Assembly: GCF_007855645.1 (NCBI RefSeq)
Contig: NZ_CP042262.1
Coordinates: 372,001 to 436,000, forward strand
Length of the DNA: 64,000 bases
Origin: Qingshengfaniella alkalisoli
GTDB taxonomy: Bacteria; Pseudomonadota; Alphaproteobacteria; Rhodobacterales; Rhodobacteraceae
Direction of reading: 5' to 3'
The notes beneath the pieces were generated by a model. The model ran no database searches. It saw only the letters and a list, made by a program, of their open reading frames with translations, and had not been told where the DNA came from. Positions 32,907-41,648 of the stretch are shown one piece after another. The number at the start of each line of letters is the position of its first letter. Position 1 is the first letter of the stretch. The position numbers were made by a program, and so were the translations under genes.

Positions 32907-34796
32907 CTACTCTTTGAAGAATAGTAGTGATGTGTTCATTGGTCCGGGTGTCGGATAAACCCACGAGTTCGGCTGATTGTCAGGCACATTGCCCATCTTG
33001 TTTGATGCAATGCCGAACCCGTTGGGCGGAAGTGATATGCCGATGGAATAAAACTGGTCCTGCGCAATATCCAGGATTTGGCGGAACAGCTCATCACGCT
33101 TTTCCACAGTCGGAGCCTCATACATTTTCTTGTATAGGTCCAGCTGCCTGGTGACTTCTGCCGGGGGTTCTTCGATTTCCGGATTGCCCGGATCAAACCA
33201 GTTCCTCGCCCAAAGAGGCGCATAGGCCGACTCTTGGTGCATCGGCAAGTAATGGCGTGCATCTATGATGCCGTCACCCAAACCGCCATCGCCTTTCCAG
33301 ACATGCGCCATATGCTTGTTGTTGTTCTTTTGCTCATAAACAAAGGACCTCTCGGCCTTTCGGACATCGAGTCCGATGCCGATATCCTCGAGCTGCAATT
33401 GGACAAGTTCCATGATGTCACTGTAAATCGCATTGTCCGATACGACATCGAGGCGAATGCGAATTGGCCGTCCATCAGGCAATAGCCGAACGCCGTCGTC
33501 GTTTCTTTCAGTCAAGCCAATCTTGTCCAGCAACTCGTTTGCCTTGTCGGGGCTCCACTCCGTGTACTGTTTTGCCAGTTCCCCGTTATAGAAAGAGGAT
33601 TCTGGGCGTGGCGCAGCCTGGTATGGCTCGCCTTGCCCGGCGTAGACCGCATCGATGATCTCCGTACGGTCTATACCGTGGCTCAGAGCTATCCGGAAAT
33701 CCTTGTTCCTGAACAAAGTACGAAACCCGTCATCCTCGTAAGTCAGATTCAACTGAATGATGGCGGTATTCATATCTGACGGGATCGTGTCATACAGGCG
33801 GTAGCCGCCTTTTTCCTGGTTGTCGTAGAAAACCGGTTTGTTCGTGACGCTGTCGATATGGCGGTTAGTGAGGTCGATCTCCCCGGCGACACCCATCAGG
33901 ACGATGGCATTGGTGTCTTCAACCTGGGTCATCCGCAGATTGTCAATATAGGGGAGTTGGTTACCCGCCTGGTCCACCTTGAAATAATACGGGTTTCTTT
34001 CAAAGGTGACGGGCGTGTTGATCCCATCATAGGGAACCTTCTGAATCCATGCAGAAAGAGTCGGACGATCCGGATTGCGTGCACGCGTCACTCCGCAATT
34101 GATCATCATCGCCTCACCCCATCCCGTCATGCCCGCGCTTTGTGCGGCGGCATCGGCATCTGAATTGTAATCAGGGTGAAACTGTGAGCAGAAGGCTTTC
34201 TGCATGTTCACGAGTTGAACTCCGTCTACCGCGGCTAGATGCTCCAGAAACAGGCTATTCGGCGCAGGGAGGGTCATCACAACGGTTTGTGGATCGGGCG
34301 CAGAGGCCACAACACCGAACAAGGCGGCGGGCCTAGCTCCTACGAAGTCATCGCTGTTGATGACATCGTTCACCGCAAACAACACATCCTCGGCAGTGAA
34401 TGGCGTACCATCAGACCACTTGTGTCCTGCACGCAGATGGAAGGTATATACAAGACCATTGTCACTAACATCCCAACTGGACGCGATGTTCGGCGCAATA
34501 CCATTCCAGTCGAAAGTGTATCTAATCAGCGGGTCATATCCCGCAGACCGACGAATCCAGCCCTCGTCATTGTTTCCCTTAACGGTGCTGCGCCACGTTC
34601 CACCGTAGGTTCCTATTTCGAGTGCTTCTAGGACTAAAGGGTCTTCTGGAAGCCGCTCTGTGACCGGCGGCAGATCAGCATTCTGGACCCGTTGATCCAG
34701 AACAGGAGCCTCGGTATATTCGGCCACCGCATTTCCCGTCCAAAGTATCGAAAACACGGCCATGCTGGTGGTGATTTTGTATATGATATTCTTCAC
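32907..34796 (-). CDS. ABC transporter substrate-binding protein, SBP family 5, orphan
   Basis: A 629-residue periplasmic binding protein. The signal peptide spans MKNIIYKITTSMAVFSILW to about AVAEYTEA (25). Family 5 features are PVTERLPEDPLVL, GTYGGTWRSTVKG, DNGLVYTFHLRAGHKWSDGTPFTAEDVLFAVND and FRIALSHGIDRTEIIDAVYAGQGEPYQ. The N-terminal VTERLPE...GTYGGT pattern belongs to the long branch associated with oligosaccharide as well as peptide uptake. No permease or ATPase genes follow: next are the unassigned protein and an IS6 remnant, so the operon may have been truncated or the protein may use permeases encoded elsewhere. Confidence 0.92.
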   Translation of the reverse strand: MKNIIYKITTSMAVFSILWTGNAVAEYTEAPVLDQRVQNADLPPVTERLPEDPLVLEALEIGTYGGTWRSTVKGNNDEGWIRRSAGYDPLIRYTFDWNGIAPNIASSWDVSDNGLVYTFHLRAGHKWSDGTPFTAEDVLFAVNDVINSDDFVGARPAALFGVVASAPDPQTVVMTLPAPNSLFLEHLAAVDGVQLVNMQKAFCSQFHPDYNSDADAAAQSAGMTGWGEAMMINCGVTRARNPDRPTLSAWIQKVPYDGINTPVTFERNPYYFKVDQAGNQLPYIDNLRMTQVEDTNAIVLMGVAGEIDLTNRHIDSVTNKPVFYDNQEKGGYRLYDTIPSDMNTAIIQLNLTYEDDGFRTLFRNKDFRIALSHGIDRTEIIDAVYAGQGEPYQAAPRPESSFYNGELAKQYTEWSPDKANELLDKIGLTERNDDGVRLLPDGRPIRIRLDVVSDNAIYSDIMELVQLQLEDIGIGLDVRKAERSFVYEQKNNNKHMAHVWKGDGGLGDGIIDARHYLPMHQESAYAPLWARNWFDPGNPEIEEPPAEVTRQLDLYKKMYEAPTVEKRDELFRQILDIAQDQFYSIGISLPPNGFGIASNKMGNVPDNQPNSWVYPTPGPMNTSLLFFKE

Positions 34797-35010
34797 GTAA
34801 TCTCTCCTCCCTTAGCTCCGACCTTTTGGTCACGAGGGCAACTTTCGTACCTCGAGAATTCCCTTGAGGCAGCGAATTCCACCCATGGCATCCATTTGTT
34901 GTATCAACGATCTAGCGGCGCCGGGCGCTCAAATGACATGACCTGCAGTCGAAATTAATATACAGAATTCTAGATACTTCGATAACTTATGTAAACACTT
35001 ATTGTATTAG

Positions 35011-35024
35011 TTGTAATATTACAA
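35011..35024. promoter_or_regulatory. 14-bp perfect palindrome upstream of the orphan binding protein
   Basis: TTGTAATATTACAA is self-complementary over 14 bp and sits in an AT-rich stretch (34950-35045) about 215 bp upstream of the binding-protein start. It resembles TTGT...ACAA operators of GntR/FCD regulators. The surrounding 34797-35185 has no gene. Confidence 0.4.
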
Positions 35025-35185
35025 AAGCGCTGTGAAAAAGTATACTTTGACCGGGATTGTCAGATTGGTTTCTTCAGCCCAAGTTTCTGCCGCTGCACGG
35101 CATTGATACTTTACCGATATGACTGGACTTACCTCGAAGGAATGCAGGGTTCTTGAGAGCATGAAAGCGATCAAGAAGACGACGT

Positions 35186-35240
35186 ATGGCAATCAAGCCG
35201 ACGAGAGAGTTCAAACGCGAGGCAGTGCGGATTGCGCTGA
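35186..35240 (+). pseudogene. IS3-family OrfA N-terminal fragment
   Basis: The ATG at 35186 begins MAIKPTREFKREAVRIALK, the start of IS3-type OrfA (pattern KPT.EFK.EAVRIAL). The frame then loses similarity within about 20 codons. Only this scrap remains. Confidence 0.6.
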
Positions 35241-35285
35241 AGACGCGGTCCCGCCACCCAATATACGCTAACGACTGTCAATGGA

Positions 35286-36758
35286 TCAGACGCGTTCAGC
35301 TTCGCGCTTGATCGCGGCGCGCATCCCCTCTGACAGCATGATGTGAAGATATCCCGTTACTAGGTGCCGCCAAGCTCTGCATTGCGCGAGTTCGCCGGGG
35401 AAGACCTCGTCCATAGCCAGCAACTGCTCGACTATATCCGCCGTTTCGGTTCTACCCGCCAACCTGCGCACGATGTCTTCCTGGCGCGGGTCGCGAATAT
35501 CATACGCCGTGCCCGCTTCATCGACGCCAAGGACATACCGCATCCAGGCGGCAACCGCGAAGGCGAACGGAGAAGGGTCTTTACTCCCATTCATGACCTC
35601 GAGCGCCGGACCAACTACGCGCTGCGGCAGTTTCTCCGTCCCATCCATTGCGATCTGGTAGGTCTCATGCGCGAGGTGCGGGTTTCGAAAACGCATCTCC
35701 AGCGATGCCGCGTAGTCGCCAAAATCCACGGCAGGCAGCGGTCGCAACGTGCCCGCGGCCGCCTCGAGATGGCGACGCACAAGAACGGTCAGCGCATCAT
35801 CCTGCATCACATCGCGCACATAGCGGTGTCCCGCGAGGAAACCGCTATAGGCCAGCATCGAATGCGTCCCGTTGAGCATCCGCAACTTCATCTGCTCATA
35901 GGGTTCAACATCGTCAACGAACACCGCGCCACCAGCTTCCCACTTCGGGCGACCCATAGGGAAACTGTCTTCAATGACCCACTGGCGAAAGCTCTCGGCC
36001 TCAATCGCAGCGTGATCCTCGAACCCCAGCTTTTTTCGAACCTGATCTCGTGTTTCATCGCTCGCGGCAGGGGTAATGCGATCTACCATTGTCGACGGAA
36101 ACGCGACATCTGTGGTGATATGCGCCGCCACCTCGGGGAAAGCGCGGCGTGTGTAGTCGAGTACGACGGCGCGCAGCATCCGCCCATTCTCGGGCAGGTT
36201 GTCGCAGCACAGCACGGTGAAGGCCGGAACGCCGAGAGATTTGCGTTGTTTCAAAGCCCAGGCGATCAAGCCGACAACGCTTTGCGGCGCGTCGGGATTT
36301 GCCAGATCCTTGGCGATCGCCGGATGCGCGGGACTGACCCCTCCGGTTTCGCGATCGATGCCATAGGCCTTTTCGGTCACCGTGGTGGACACGATCCGGG
36401 TCTGTGGCGACGTCAACGCATCAAGCACAGCCAGTCGATCATCCTGAAGCGTCAATGCCCGCGCGATAGACCCAATCACGCGGAACGCCGTCCCTTCGGC
36501 CCCGCTTTCGATCAAGGTGTAGCGCCCGTCCTGCGGCGTCAGTTCATTTGCCGCGTTGGGCCTGCGCAGGCTGACACCTATGACCCGCCAGTCGCCCCCA
36601 TCGCGCGCCAGCGCATCGTCGGTATAGACCGCCTGATGCGCCTTGTGGAACGCGCCCAGCCCCAGATGTACGATCCCGCAGCCCCGGTCTTCGGGCGCGT
36701 AGTCGGGCAACCGTGCAGCGCCTGATGCCTGGGTTTTCGCTGTCAGCCGATCCATCAC
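35286..36758 (-). CDS. uxuB: Mannitol dehydrogenase-family protein, fructuronate reductase UxuB
   Basis: A 490-residue polyol-dehydrogenase-family enzyme. In the UxuB role it reduces D-fructuronate to D-mannonate with NADH. The N-terminal Rossmann domain starts GIVHLGLGAFHKAHQAVYTDDAL, a UxuB/MtlK signature. TTVTEKAYGIDRETG and CCDNLPENGRMLRAVVLDY follow, and the catalytic region reads EQMKLRMLNGTHSMLAYSGFLAG (Lys, Asn and His). It overlaps uxuA by 4 bp on the minus strand. Adjacent uxuA, a GntR regulator and a sugar-acid-type TRAP importer support the assignment over mannitol dehydrogenase. Confidence 0.92.
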   Translation of the reverse strand: MMDRLTAKTQASGAARLPDYAPEDRGCGIVHLGLGAFHKAHQAVYTDDALARDGGDWRVIGVSLRRPNAANELTPQDGRYTLIESGAEGTAFRVIGSIARALTLQDDRLAVLDALTSPQTRIVSTTVTEKAYGIDRETGGVSPAHPAIAKDLANPDAPQSVVGLIAWALKQRKSLGVPAFTVLCCDNLPENGRMLRAVVLDYTRRAFPEVAAHITTDVAFPSTMVDRITPAASDETRDQVRKKLGFEDHAAIEAESFRQWVIEDSFPMGRPKWEAGGAVFVDDVEPYEQMKLRMLNGTHSMLAYSGFLAGHRYVRDVMQDDALTVLVRRHLEAAAGTLRPLPAVDFGDYAASLEMRFRNPHLAHETYQIAMDGTEKLPQRVVGPALEVMNGSKDPSPFAFAVAAWMRYVLGVDEAGTAYDIRDPRQEDIVRRLAGRTETADIVEQLLAMDEVFPGELAQCRAWRHLVTGYLHIMLSEGMRAAIKREAERV

Positions 36759-37969
36759 CCGCGCACCCGATCCGAATGGGACAGGGCGGAAATGATGCCG
36801 CGCAGTTCGGCCAGCCCTTTCAATCGTCCGATGGCCGGATAGCCGGGCTGTGCCTTGCGGTTCAGATCGTCCAAGATATCCTGCCCGTGATCCGGTCGAA
36901 ACGGGATCGACCAGTCCGCGCGTCCTTCGGCCTTGCGGCGGGTTTCTTCTTCCAGCACCGCCCCGATCAGTGCGACCATATCCGTGTTGCCGGTCAGGTG
37001 TTCATCTTCGAAGAACGATCCGCGGATTTCATCCGATTCCCGCCGGACATTTCGCAGATGCAGGAAATGGACCCGGTCTCCCAGACGGTGCATCATTCCC
37101 GGCAAATCATTGTCCGGACGCGCACCGAGCGACCCGCTGCACAGGGTGATCCCGTTCGCGGGGCTGTCAACGGCGGTCATCACCTTGGTGTAGTCTTCTT
37201 CCGTCGACATGATGCGCGGCAAGCCCAGCAACGGGAAGGGCGGATCGTCGGGGTGGCAGCATAACCGCAGCCCAAGCTCTTCCACCAGCGGGACGACTTC
37301 ACCCAGGAAATCCACCAGATGACCGCGCAGCCGGTCGGAACTGATCTTGTCGTATTCGGCCAGATGCGCCCGTACATCGTCCAGCGACAGCTTTTCAGCG
37401 CTGCCCGGCAGTCCGAAAACGATGTTTCCTGTAAGCTCTTCCGCCTGCACATCGGTCATCTTTGCGAACGCTGCCGCAGCGGCGTCGCGAAGTTCGACAG
37501 GGTAATCATCTTCTGCGCCGCGACGCTTCAGGATATGCAACTCGAACGCAGCAAACTGAACCAGATCGAACCGCATGCAGGTCGCGCCGGTAGCCACCCG
37601 ATAGGCCAGATCCGTCCGTGTCCAGTCCAGAACCGGCATGAAATTGTAGCAGACCGTGCCGATCCCCGCATCCGCAAGGTTACGCATGCTGTCGCGATAG
37701 CTGTCGAGATGCGCCCGCCAATCGCCTTTTTGCTTCTTGATGTCTTCGGAGACAGGAAGGCTTTCGACGACATCCCACATCAAACCCGAGGGTGAGCCAT
37801 CCACCATCCGAGAAATCTGGGCTTGCCGCAGCGCGATTTCGTTCCGCGTCCAGACTGCGCCGGTCGGCACATGATGCAGCGCGGAAACGACGCCTTCCAC
37901 ACCAGCCTGACGCACATCGTCAATCGACACAAGATCGCTTGGTCCGAACCAGCGCCAAGTTCTTTTCAT
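36755..37969 (-). CDS. uxuA: Mannonate dehydratase UxuA
   Basis: A 404-residue TIM-barrel enzyme dehydrating D-mannonate to 2-dehydro-3-deoxy-D-gluconate. It begins MKRTWRWFGPSDLVSIDDVRQAGVEGVVSALHHVPTG, the canonical UxuA start, and contains metal-ligand motifs LCCHPDDPPFPLLGLPRI, LCSGSLGARPDND and HFLHLRNV. The ATG at 37969 has AAGGAGA upstream; codons back to 38026 were rejected. It is divergent from the GntR gene. KDG kinase and KDPG aldolase are not in the window. Confidence 0.97.
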   Translation of the reverse strand: MKRTWRWFGPSDLVSIDDVRQAGVEGVVSALHHVPTGAVWTRNEIALRQAQISRMVDGSPSGLMWDVVESLPVSEDIKKQKGDWRAHLDSYRDSMRNLADAGIGTVCYNFMPVLDWTRTDLAYRVATGATCMRFDLVQFAAFELHILKRRGAEDDYPVELRDAAAAAFAKMTDVQAEELTGNIVFGLPGSAEKLSLDDVRAHLAEYDKISSDRLRGHLVDFLGEVVPLVEELGLRLCCHPDDPPFPLLGLPRIMSTEEDYTKVMTAVDSPANGITLCSGSLGARPDNDLPGMMHRLGDRVHFLHLRNVRRESDEIRGSFFEDEHLTGNTDMVALIGAVLEEETRRKAEGRADWSIPFRPDHGQDILDDLNRKAQPGYPAIGRLKGLAELRGIISALSHSDRVRG

Positions 37970-38039
37970 GATTTCTCCTTCCCTTAACAGCCCACGACGC
38001 GCCGAGTCCGGCAACCCATAGCACATCAGGATAGTTGCT

Positions 38040-38058
38040 TACTAGTATGGAAGTATGG
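38040..38058. promoter_or_regulatory. Candidate operator in the uxuA/gntR divergent promoter
   Basis: TACTAGTA (palindrome, 38040-38047) overlaps a tandem repeat AGTATGG-A-AGTATGG (38044-38058). It sits in the 114-bp divergent gap, where the adjacent GntR/FCD regulator would be expected to bind. Confidence 0.4.
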
Positions 38059-38083
38059 TAATTGGTGCGCAAGTGGAGGAATC

Positions 38084-38815
38084 ATGATGGTCGCAGACTA
38101 TGGCAATGACTGGTCGCTTGACCCTTCTGCGCCGATCACACCGCAGATTTATCGCATTCTGAGAGAGAGGATCGTCCACAACGACCTGATCCCCGGCAAC
38201 CGGATTTCGGAATCCGAGATCGCCCGTGCCTATGATGTCAGCCGCCAACCTGTGCGCGAGGCCTTCATCAAGTTGGCGGAGGAAGGCCTGATCTCGATCC
38301 GTCCGCAGCGTGGCACCATCGTGAACAAAATCGTCTATGCCGCCGTCATGGATGCTCGTTTCTTGCGCGAAGCCATCGAAGCCGACATCGTGAAGTTACT
38401 GACCGAGACCCCCGACCCGGCGCTCATTACGGAATTGCGCGCGCAGCTCGCTGTCCAGCGCGAGATCGCCCATCTCGACCCGTTGCGCTTCATTCAGGTC
38501 GATGAGCAGTTCCACCGCACCCTTGCGCAAGGCGCAGGAAAAGGTGGCGCGTGGAAGCTCGTCGAAGGTCTGAAATCACAAATGGATCGCGTGCGCTTCC
38601 TCAGCCTTGGACAGTTTCCGACCGATAAGCTCATCGTTCAGCACACGGAGATCGCCGACGCCATTGAAAACGGCGACCGCGCCAAGGCCGAAAAGGCCAT
38701 TCGATCCCATTTGAGGGAGGTTCTGCAGGACCTTCCAGAAGTCGTTCATTCAAACCCGGATTTCTTCGATGCACCGGAGGATCTCGGACTACCCAAGACG
38801 ACCATTTCAACTTGA
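38084..38815 (+). CDS. GntR-family regulator, FCD subgroup (hexuronate-type)
   Basis: A 243-residue regulator with a winged helix (IYRILRERIVHNDLIPGNRISE, ARAYDVSRQPVREAFIKLAEEGL, RPQRGTIVNKI) and a helical FCD domain from about residue 90 (FLREAIEADIVKLL, EQFHRTLAQGAGK, EIADAIENGDRAKA). Regulators of this class (UxuR/ExuR-like) bind hexuronates or hexonates. It is divergent from uxuAB and lies 10 bp before dctP, so it probably controls both arms. Two ATG codons at 38084 and 38087 follow GGAGGA. Confidence 0.93.
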   Translation: MMVADYGNDWSLDPSAPITPQIYRILRERIVHNDLIPGNRISESEIARAYDVSRQPVREAFIKLAEEGLISIRPQRGTIVNKIVYAAVMDARFLREAIEADIVKLLTETPDPALITELRAQLAVQREIAHLDPLRFIQVDEQFHRTLAQGAGKGGAWKLVEGLKSQMDRVRFLSLGQFPTDKLIVQHTEIADAIENGDRAKAEKAIRSHLREVLQDLPEVVHSNPDFFDAPEDLGLPKTTIST

Positions 38816-38825
38816 GGAGGAGACC

Positions 38826-39794
38826 ATGAAGACACTTGCAACCCGGATTTCGGCAGTTGCCGCCGCCGCATTGATCGCCGCGCCGGTATTTGCAGCCGAT
38901 GTCACGCTGAAACTTGGGCATCTCGCGAACGAGGACAATTCCTGGCACAAGGCGTCCGTGAAGTTCGGTGAAGAATTGTCCGCCCTGACCGACGGCCGCA
39001 TCGAGGTTCAGGTGTTCCCCAACGAATCGCTCGGCAAGGAAATCGACCTGATCAACGGCATGCAGCTTGGCACCGTCGACATGACGATCACGGGCGAAAG
39101 CCTGCAGAACTGGGCCCCGATGGCCGCGCTGCTGGCCGTCCCCTACGCCTACAAGTCGCTCGAACACATGGACGAAGTCGCCAGCGGCGAGATCGGTGAC
39201 CAGATCGAGGCGCAGATCGTCGAGAGCGCCCAGATCCGCCCGATCGCCTATTTCGCGCGCGGGCCTCGCGATCTGACTTCCAACCGCCCGATCACCACGC
39301 CAGATGATCTTGACGGGCTGAAGATGCGTGTGCCCAACGTGCCGCTGTTCGTCGATGTCTGGAAGACACTCGGCGCACAGCCGACACCCATGGCCTTTTC
39401 CGAAGTGTTCACTTCGCTTCAGAATGGCACCATTGACGCACAGGAAAACCCACTGGCGCTTATCCGCTCGGCCAGTTTCAACGAAGTCCAGAGCCACGTG
39501 AACCTCACCGATCACGTACGGTCCTGGATCTACCTAACGATCGCGGAAAGCACCTGGAACACCCTGTCCGAAGAAGATCAGGGGGCAGTGATTCAAGCCG
39601 CAGCGACAGCGCAGGACTATGAGCGCGAGTTGTTCGAGCAAAGCCTGGCAGACGACCGTGCCTTTCTGGAAGACAACGGCATGACATTCGTCGAGGTCGA
39701 CGCCGACGCTTTCGCAGCCAAGGCCAAGGATGCGGTGCTGTCGAACGTCAGCGATGACATCCGACCCGTCGTCGAAGATCTCTTCGCGCAATAA
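38826..39794 (+). CDS. dctP: TRAP transporter substrate-binding protein DctP
   Basis: A 322-residue periplasmic binding protein with signal peptide MKTLATRISAVAAAALIAAP to AFAAD (about 22). DctP features include LKLGHLANEDNSWHKASVKFGEEL, GLKMRVPNVPLFVDVWKTLGAQPTPM with the ligand arginine, and AFSEVFTSLQNGTIDAQENPL. These match the sugar-acid (hexuronate/aldonate) binding branch of TRAP proteins. GGAGGAG precedes the ATG at 38826. A strong hairpin follows the stop. Confidence 0.95.
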   Translation: MKTLATRISAVAAAALIAAPVFAADVTLKLGHLANEDNSWHKASVKFGEELSALTDGRIEVQVFPNESLGKEIDLINGMQLGTVDMTITGESLQNWAPMAALLAVPYAYKSLEHMDEVASGEIGDQIEAQIVESAQIRPIAYFARGPRDLTSNRPITTPDDLDGLKMRVPNVPLFVDVWKTLGAQPTPMAFSEVFTSLQNGTIDAQENPLALIRSASFNEVQSHVNLTDHVRSWIYLTIAESTWNTLSEEDQGAVIQAAATAQDYERELFEQSLADDRAFLEDNGMTFVEVDADAFAAKAKDAVLSNVSDDIRPVVEDLFAQ

Positions 39795-39812
39795 CACCCA
39801 GCTCACGCAAGC

Positions 39813-39837
39813 GCGGCCCCGAAGAAAACGGGGCCGC
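39813..39837 (+). terminator. GC-rich hairpin between dctP and dctQ
   Basis: GCGGCCCCG (39813-39821) and CGGGGCCGC (39829-39837) form a perfect 9-bp stem with the loop AAGAAAA. Only scattered Ts follow. It lies inside the operon, so it probably protects the dctP message or attenuates, rather than fully terminating. Confidence 0.65.
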
Positions 39838-39856
39838 CAGTTTCAATAGGTATCCC

Positions 39857-40360
39857 ATGCAGATCGTAGACCGACTGACGCGCGTCATCGTCTGGCTGTG
39901 CCGCATCGGTGCGGGCCTGGCGTTCGCCCTGCTCATGGCCGCCGTCCTGATTCAGGTTGTCGGGCGCACCGCGGGTTCTTCACCCGTCTGGACCGAGGAA
40001 TTGACGCGCTTCGCCTTGCTCTACCTCGTTGCCTTCGGAGCGGGATTGTCGTTTCGATCCGGCGATATGGTCAATGTCGATGTGATCAGCGAAACTTTGC
40101 CCGGCAACCTTCCCTGGGCGCTTCGCCTTGTTTCGGCAATCGCAACTGTCGGGCTATGCATATATCTGCTGTCCTCCGGCTGGAAATTCATGACGATCGG
40201 GAAGATGCAGACGTCTCCGGCACTTGGGCTTCCCATGAACTTCGCGCATTTCATCGTATGGCTGATGCTCGCGCTGCTGGCGCTTTTCGCGGGGCTGCGC
40301 ATTCTGGGTATGCTGACACGGACGGAAGACGGTCTTCCGACAAAAGCGGAGGAACTCTGA
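39857..40360 (+). CDS. dctQ: TRAP transporter small permease DctQ
   Basis: A 167-residue four-helix membrane subunit of the second TRAP system. Motifs are VVGRTAGSSPVWTEELTRFALLYLVAFGAGLSFRSGDMVNVD, the standard DctQ TEEL..F...Y..F pattern, and TSPALGLPMNFAHFIVWLML near the C-terminus. It starts 62 bp after dctP, beyond the hairpin, and ends one base before dctM. Confidence 0.94.
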   Translation: MQIVDRLTRVIVWLCRIGAGLAFALLMAAVLIQVVGRTAGSSPVWTEELTRFALLYLVAFGAGLSFRSGDMVNVDVISETLPGNLPWALRLVSAIATVGLCIYLLSSGWKFMTIGKMQTSPALGLPMNFAHFIVWLMLALLALFAGLRILGMLTRTEDGLPTKAEEL

Positions 40361-40361
40361 T

Positions 40362-41639
40362 TTGGAAGTCACCGTCCTGTTCTCCGTTTTCATTGCCGGG
40401 CTGATCCTGGGGATTCCGGTTGCGATCACGCTCGGCCTGTCATCCCTGTCCTACCTGATGCTGGCGGGCATTCCTGCCGTGGTCATCCCGCAGAAGATCT
40501 ATGCGGGGATGGATGTCTTCGTCCTGCTGAGCATTCCCGGCTTCATTCTTGCGGGCAACCTGATGAACCGCGGAGGTATCACCAACCGGATCATCCGTTT
40601 TGCCAACGCGCTGGTCGGCTGGGTGCGTGGTGGGCTGGGCCTTACCAACATCGCCGCCTCCATGCTGTTTGGCGGGATCACGGGTACGGCTGTCGCCGAC
40701 GCCGCAAGCATCGGTGGCGTGATGATCCCCGGCATGAAGAAGGCTGGCTATCCCGCCGACTTTTCCGCTGCTGTCACAGCTGCATCATCGACCGTCGGCC
40801 CGATCATCCCGCCGAGCGTTCCGATGATCATCGTGGGCGCACTGTCGGGGATTTCCGTGGGTCAGATGTTCCTGGCGGGTGCCGTGCCCGGCATCCTTAT
40901 GGGGGTGGCGATGATGGTCACCTGCTACGTGATCTCCGTCAGGCGCAACTTCCCGCGTCAGGCCTGGCAGGGGTTCGGCGAGGTCGCCAGATCCTTCAGC
41001 GGCGCGGTCTGGGCGCTGGCCATGACCGGGTTGATCATCTACGGGCTGCTCAGTGGACTGGCGACGCCCACGGAAACCGCCGTGGTTGCCAGCGTCTACG
41101 CCTTCATCGTCGGCGCGTTCATCTACCGGGAACTGCCGTTGCGCGCGGTTCCGACCATCATCATCGACAGTGCCATCGCCTCTGCGGGAATCCTGACACT
41201 CGTTGGCTTTGCCAATGTCTTTGGCTGGATTCTCGTATCCGAACAGATCCCCCAGGCCATAGCGGATTCCGTTCTGTCGCTGACCGACAACAAGTTCCTC
41301 GTAATCCTGATCATCAATGTCTTGTTACTCTTCGTTGGCATGTTCATGGAAACCATCGCGGCGCTGATCATCCTGTTTGTTCCGCTTCTGTCGCTTGCAC
41401 AGGCCGTCGGAATCGAACCCCTGCACTTCGCAACATTCGCCGTGCTGAACCTGATGATCGGGCTGACCACACCACCTGTGGGCGTCTGCCTGTTCGTCTG
41501 CGCCAATATCGCGCGACTGCCACTTTCGCCGGTCGTTCGCGCGATTTTTCCCTTCCTGCTGACCAATATTGCAGTTCTGCTGGCTGTGTCGTTCATCCCT
41601 GCACTGGCCACCTGGCTGCCCTCGGTCCTCGCCCCATAG
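40362..41639 (+). CDS. dctM: TRAP transporter large permease DctM
   Basis: The 425-residue large subunit. It has FIAGLILGIPVAITLGLSSLSYLML, PGFILAGNLMNRGGITNRI, LFGGITGTAVADAASIGGVMIPGMKKAGYP, AASSTVGPIIPPSVPMIIVG and FAVLNLMIGLTTPPVGVCLFVC, all DctM hallmarks. The start is a TTG at 40362 with GGAGGAA upstream. Confidence 0.95.
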   Translation: MEVTVLFSVFIAGLILGIPVAITLGLSSLSYLMLAGIPAVVIPQKIYAGMDVFVLLSIPGFILAGNLMNRGGITNRIIRFANALVGWVRGGLGLTNIAASMLFGGITGTAVADAASIGGVMIPGMKKAGYPADFSAAVTAASSTVGPIIPPSVPMIIVGALSGISVGQMFLAGAVPGILMGVAMMVTCYVISVRRNFPRQAWQGFGEVARSFSGAVWALAMTGLIIYGLLSGLATPTETAVVASVYAFIVGAFIYRELPLRAVPTIIIDSAIASAGILTLVGFANVFGWILVSEQIPQAIADSVLSLTDNKFLVILIINVLLLFVGMFMETIAALIILFVPLLSLAQAVGIEPLHFATFAVLNLMIGLTTPPVGVCLFVCANIARLPLSPVVRAIFPFLLTNIAVLLAVSFIPALATWLPSVLAP

Positions 41640-41648
41640 GAGCCTGAA

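Noticed and set aside
35364-36725. Long open frame antisense to uxuB
   Set aside because: It is a codon-bias shadow of a confirmed enzyme gene and shows no protein family pattern.
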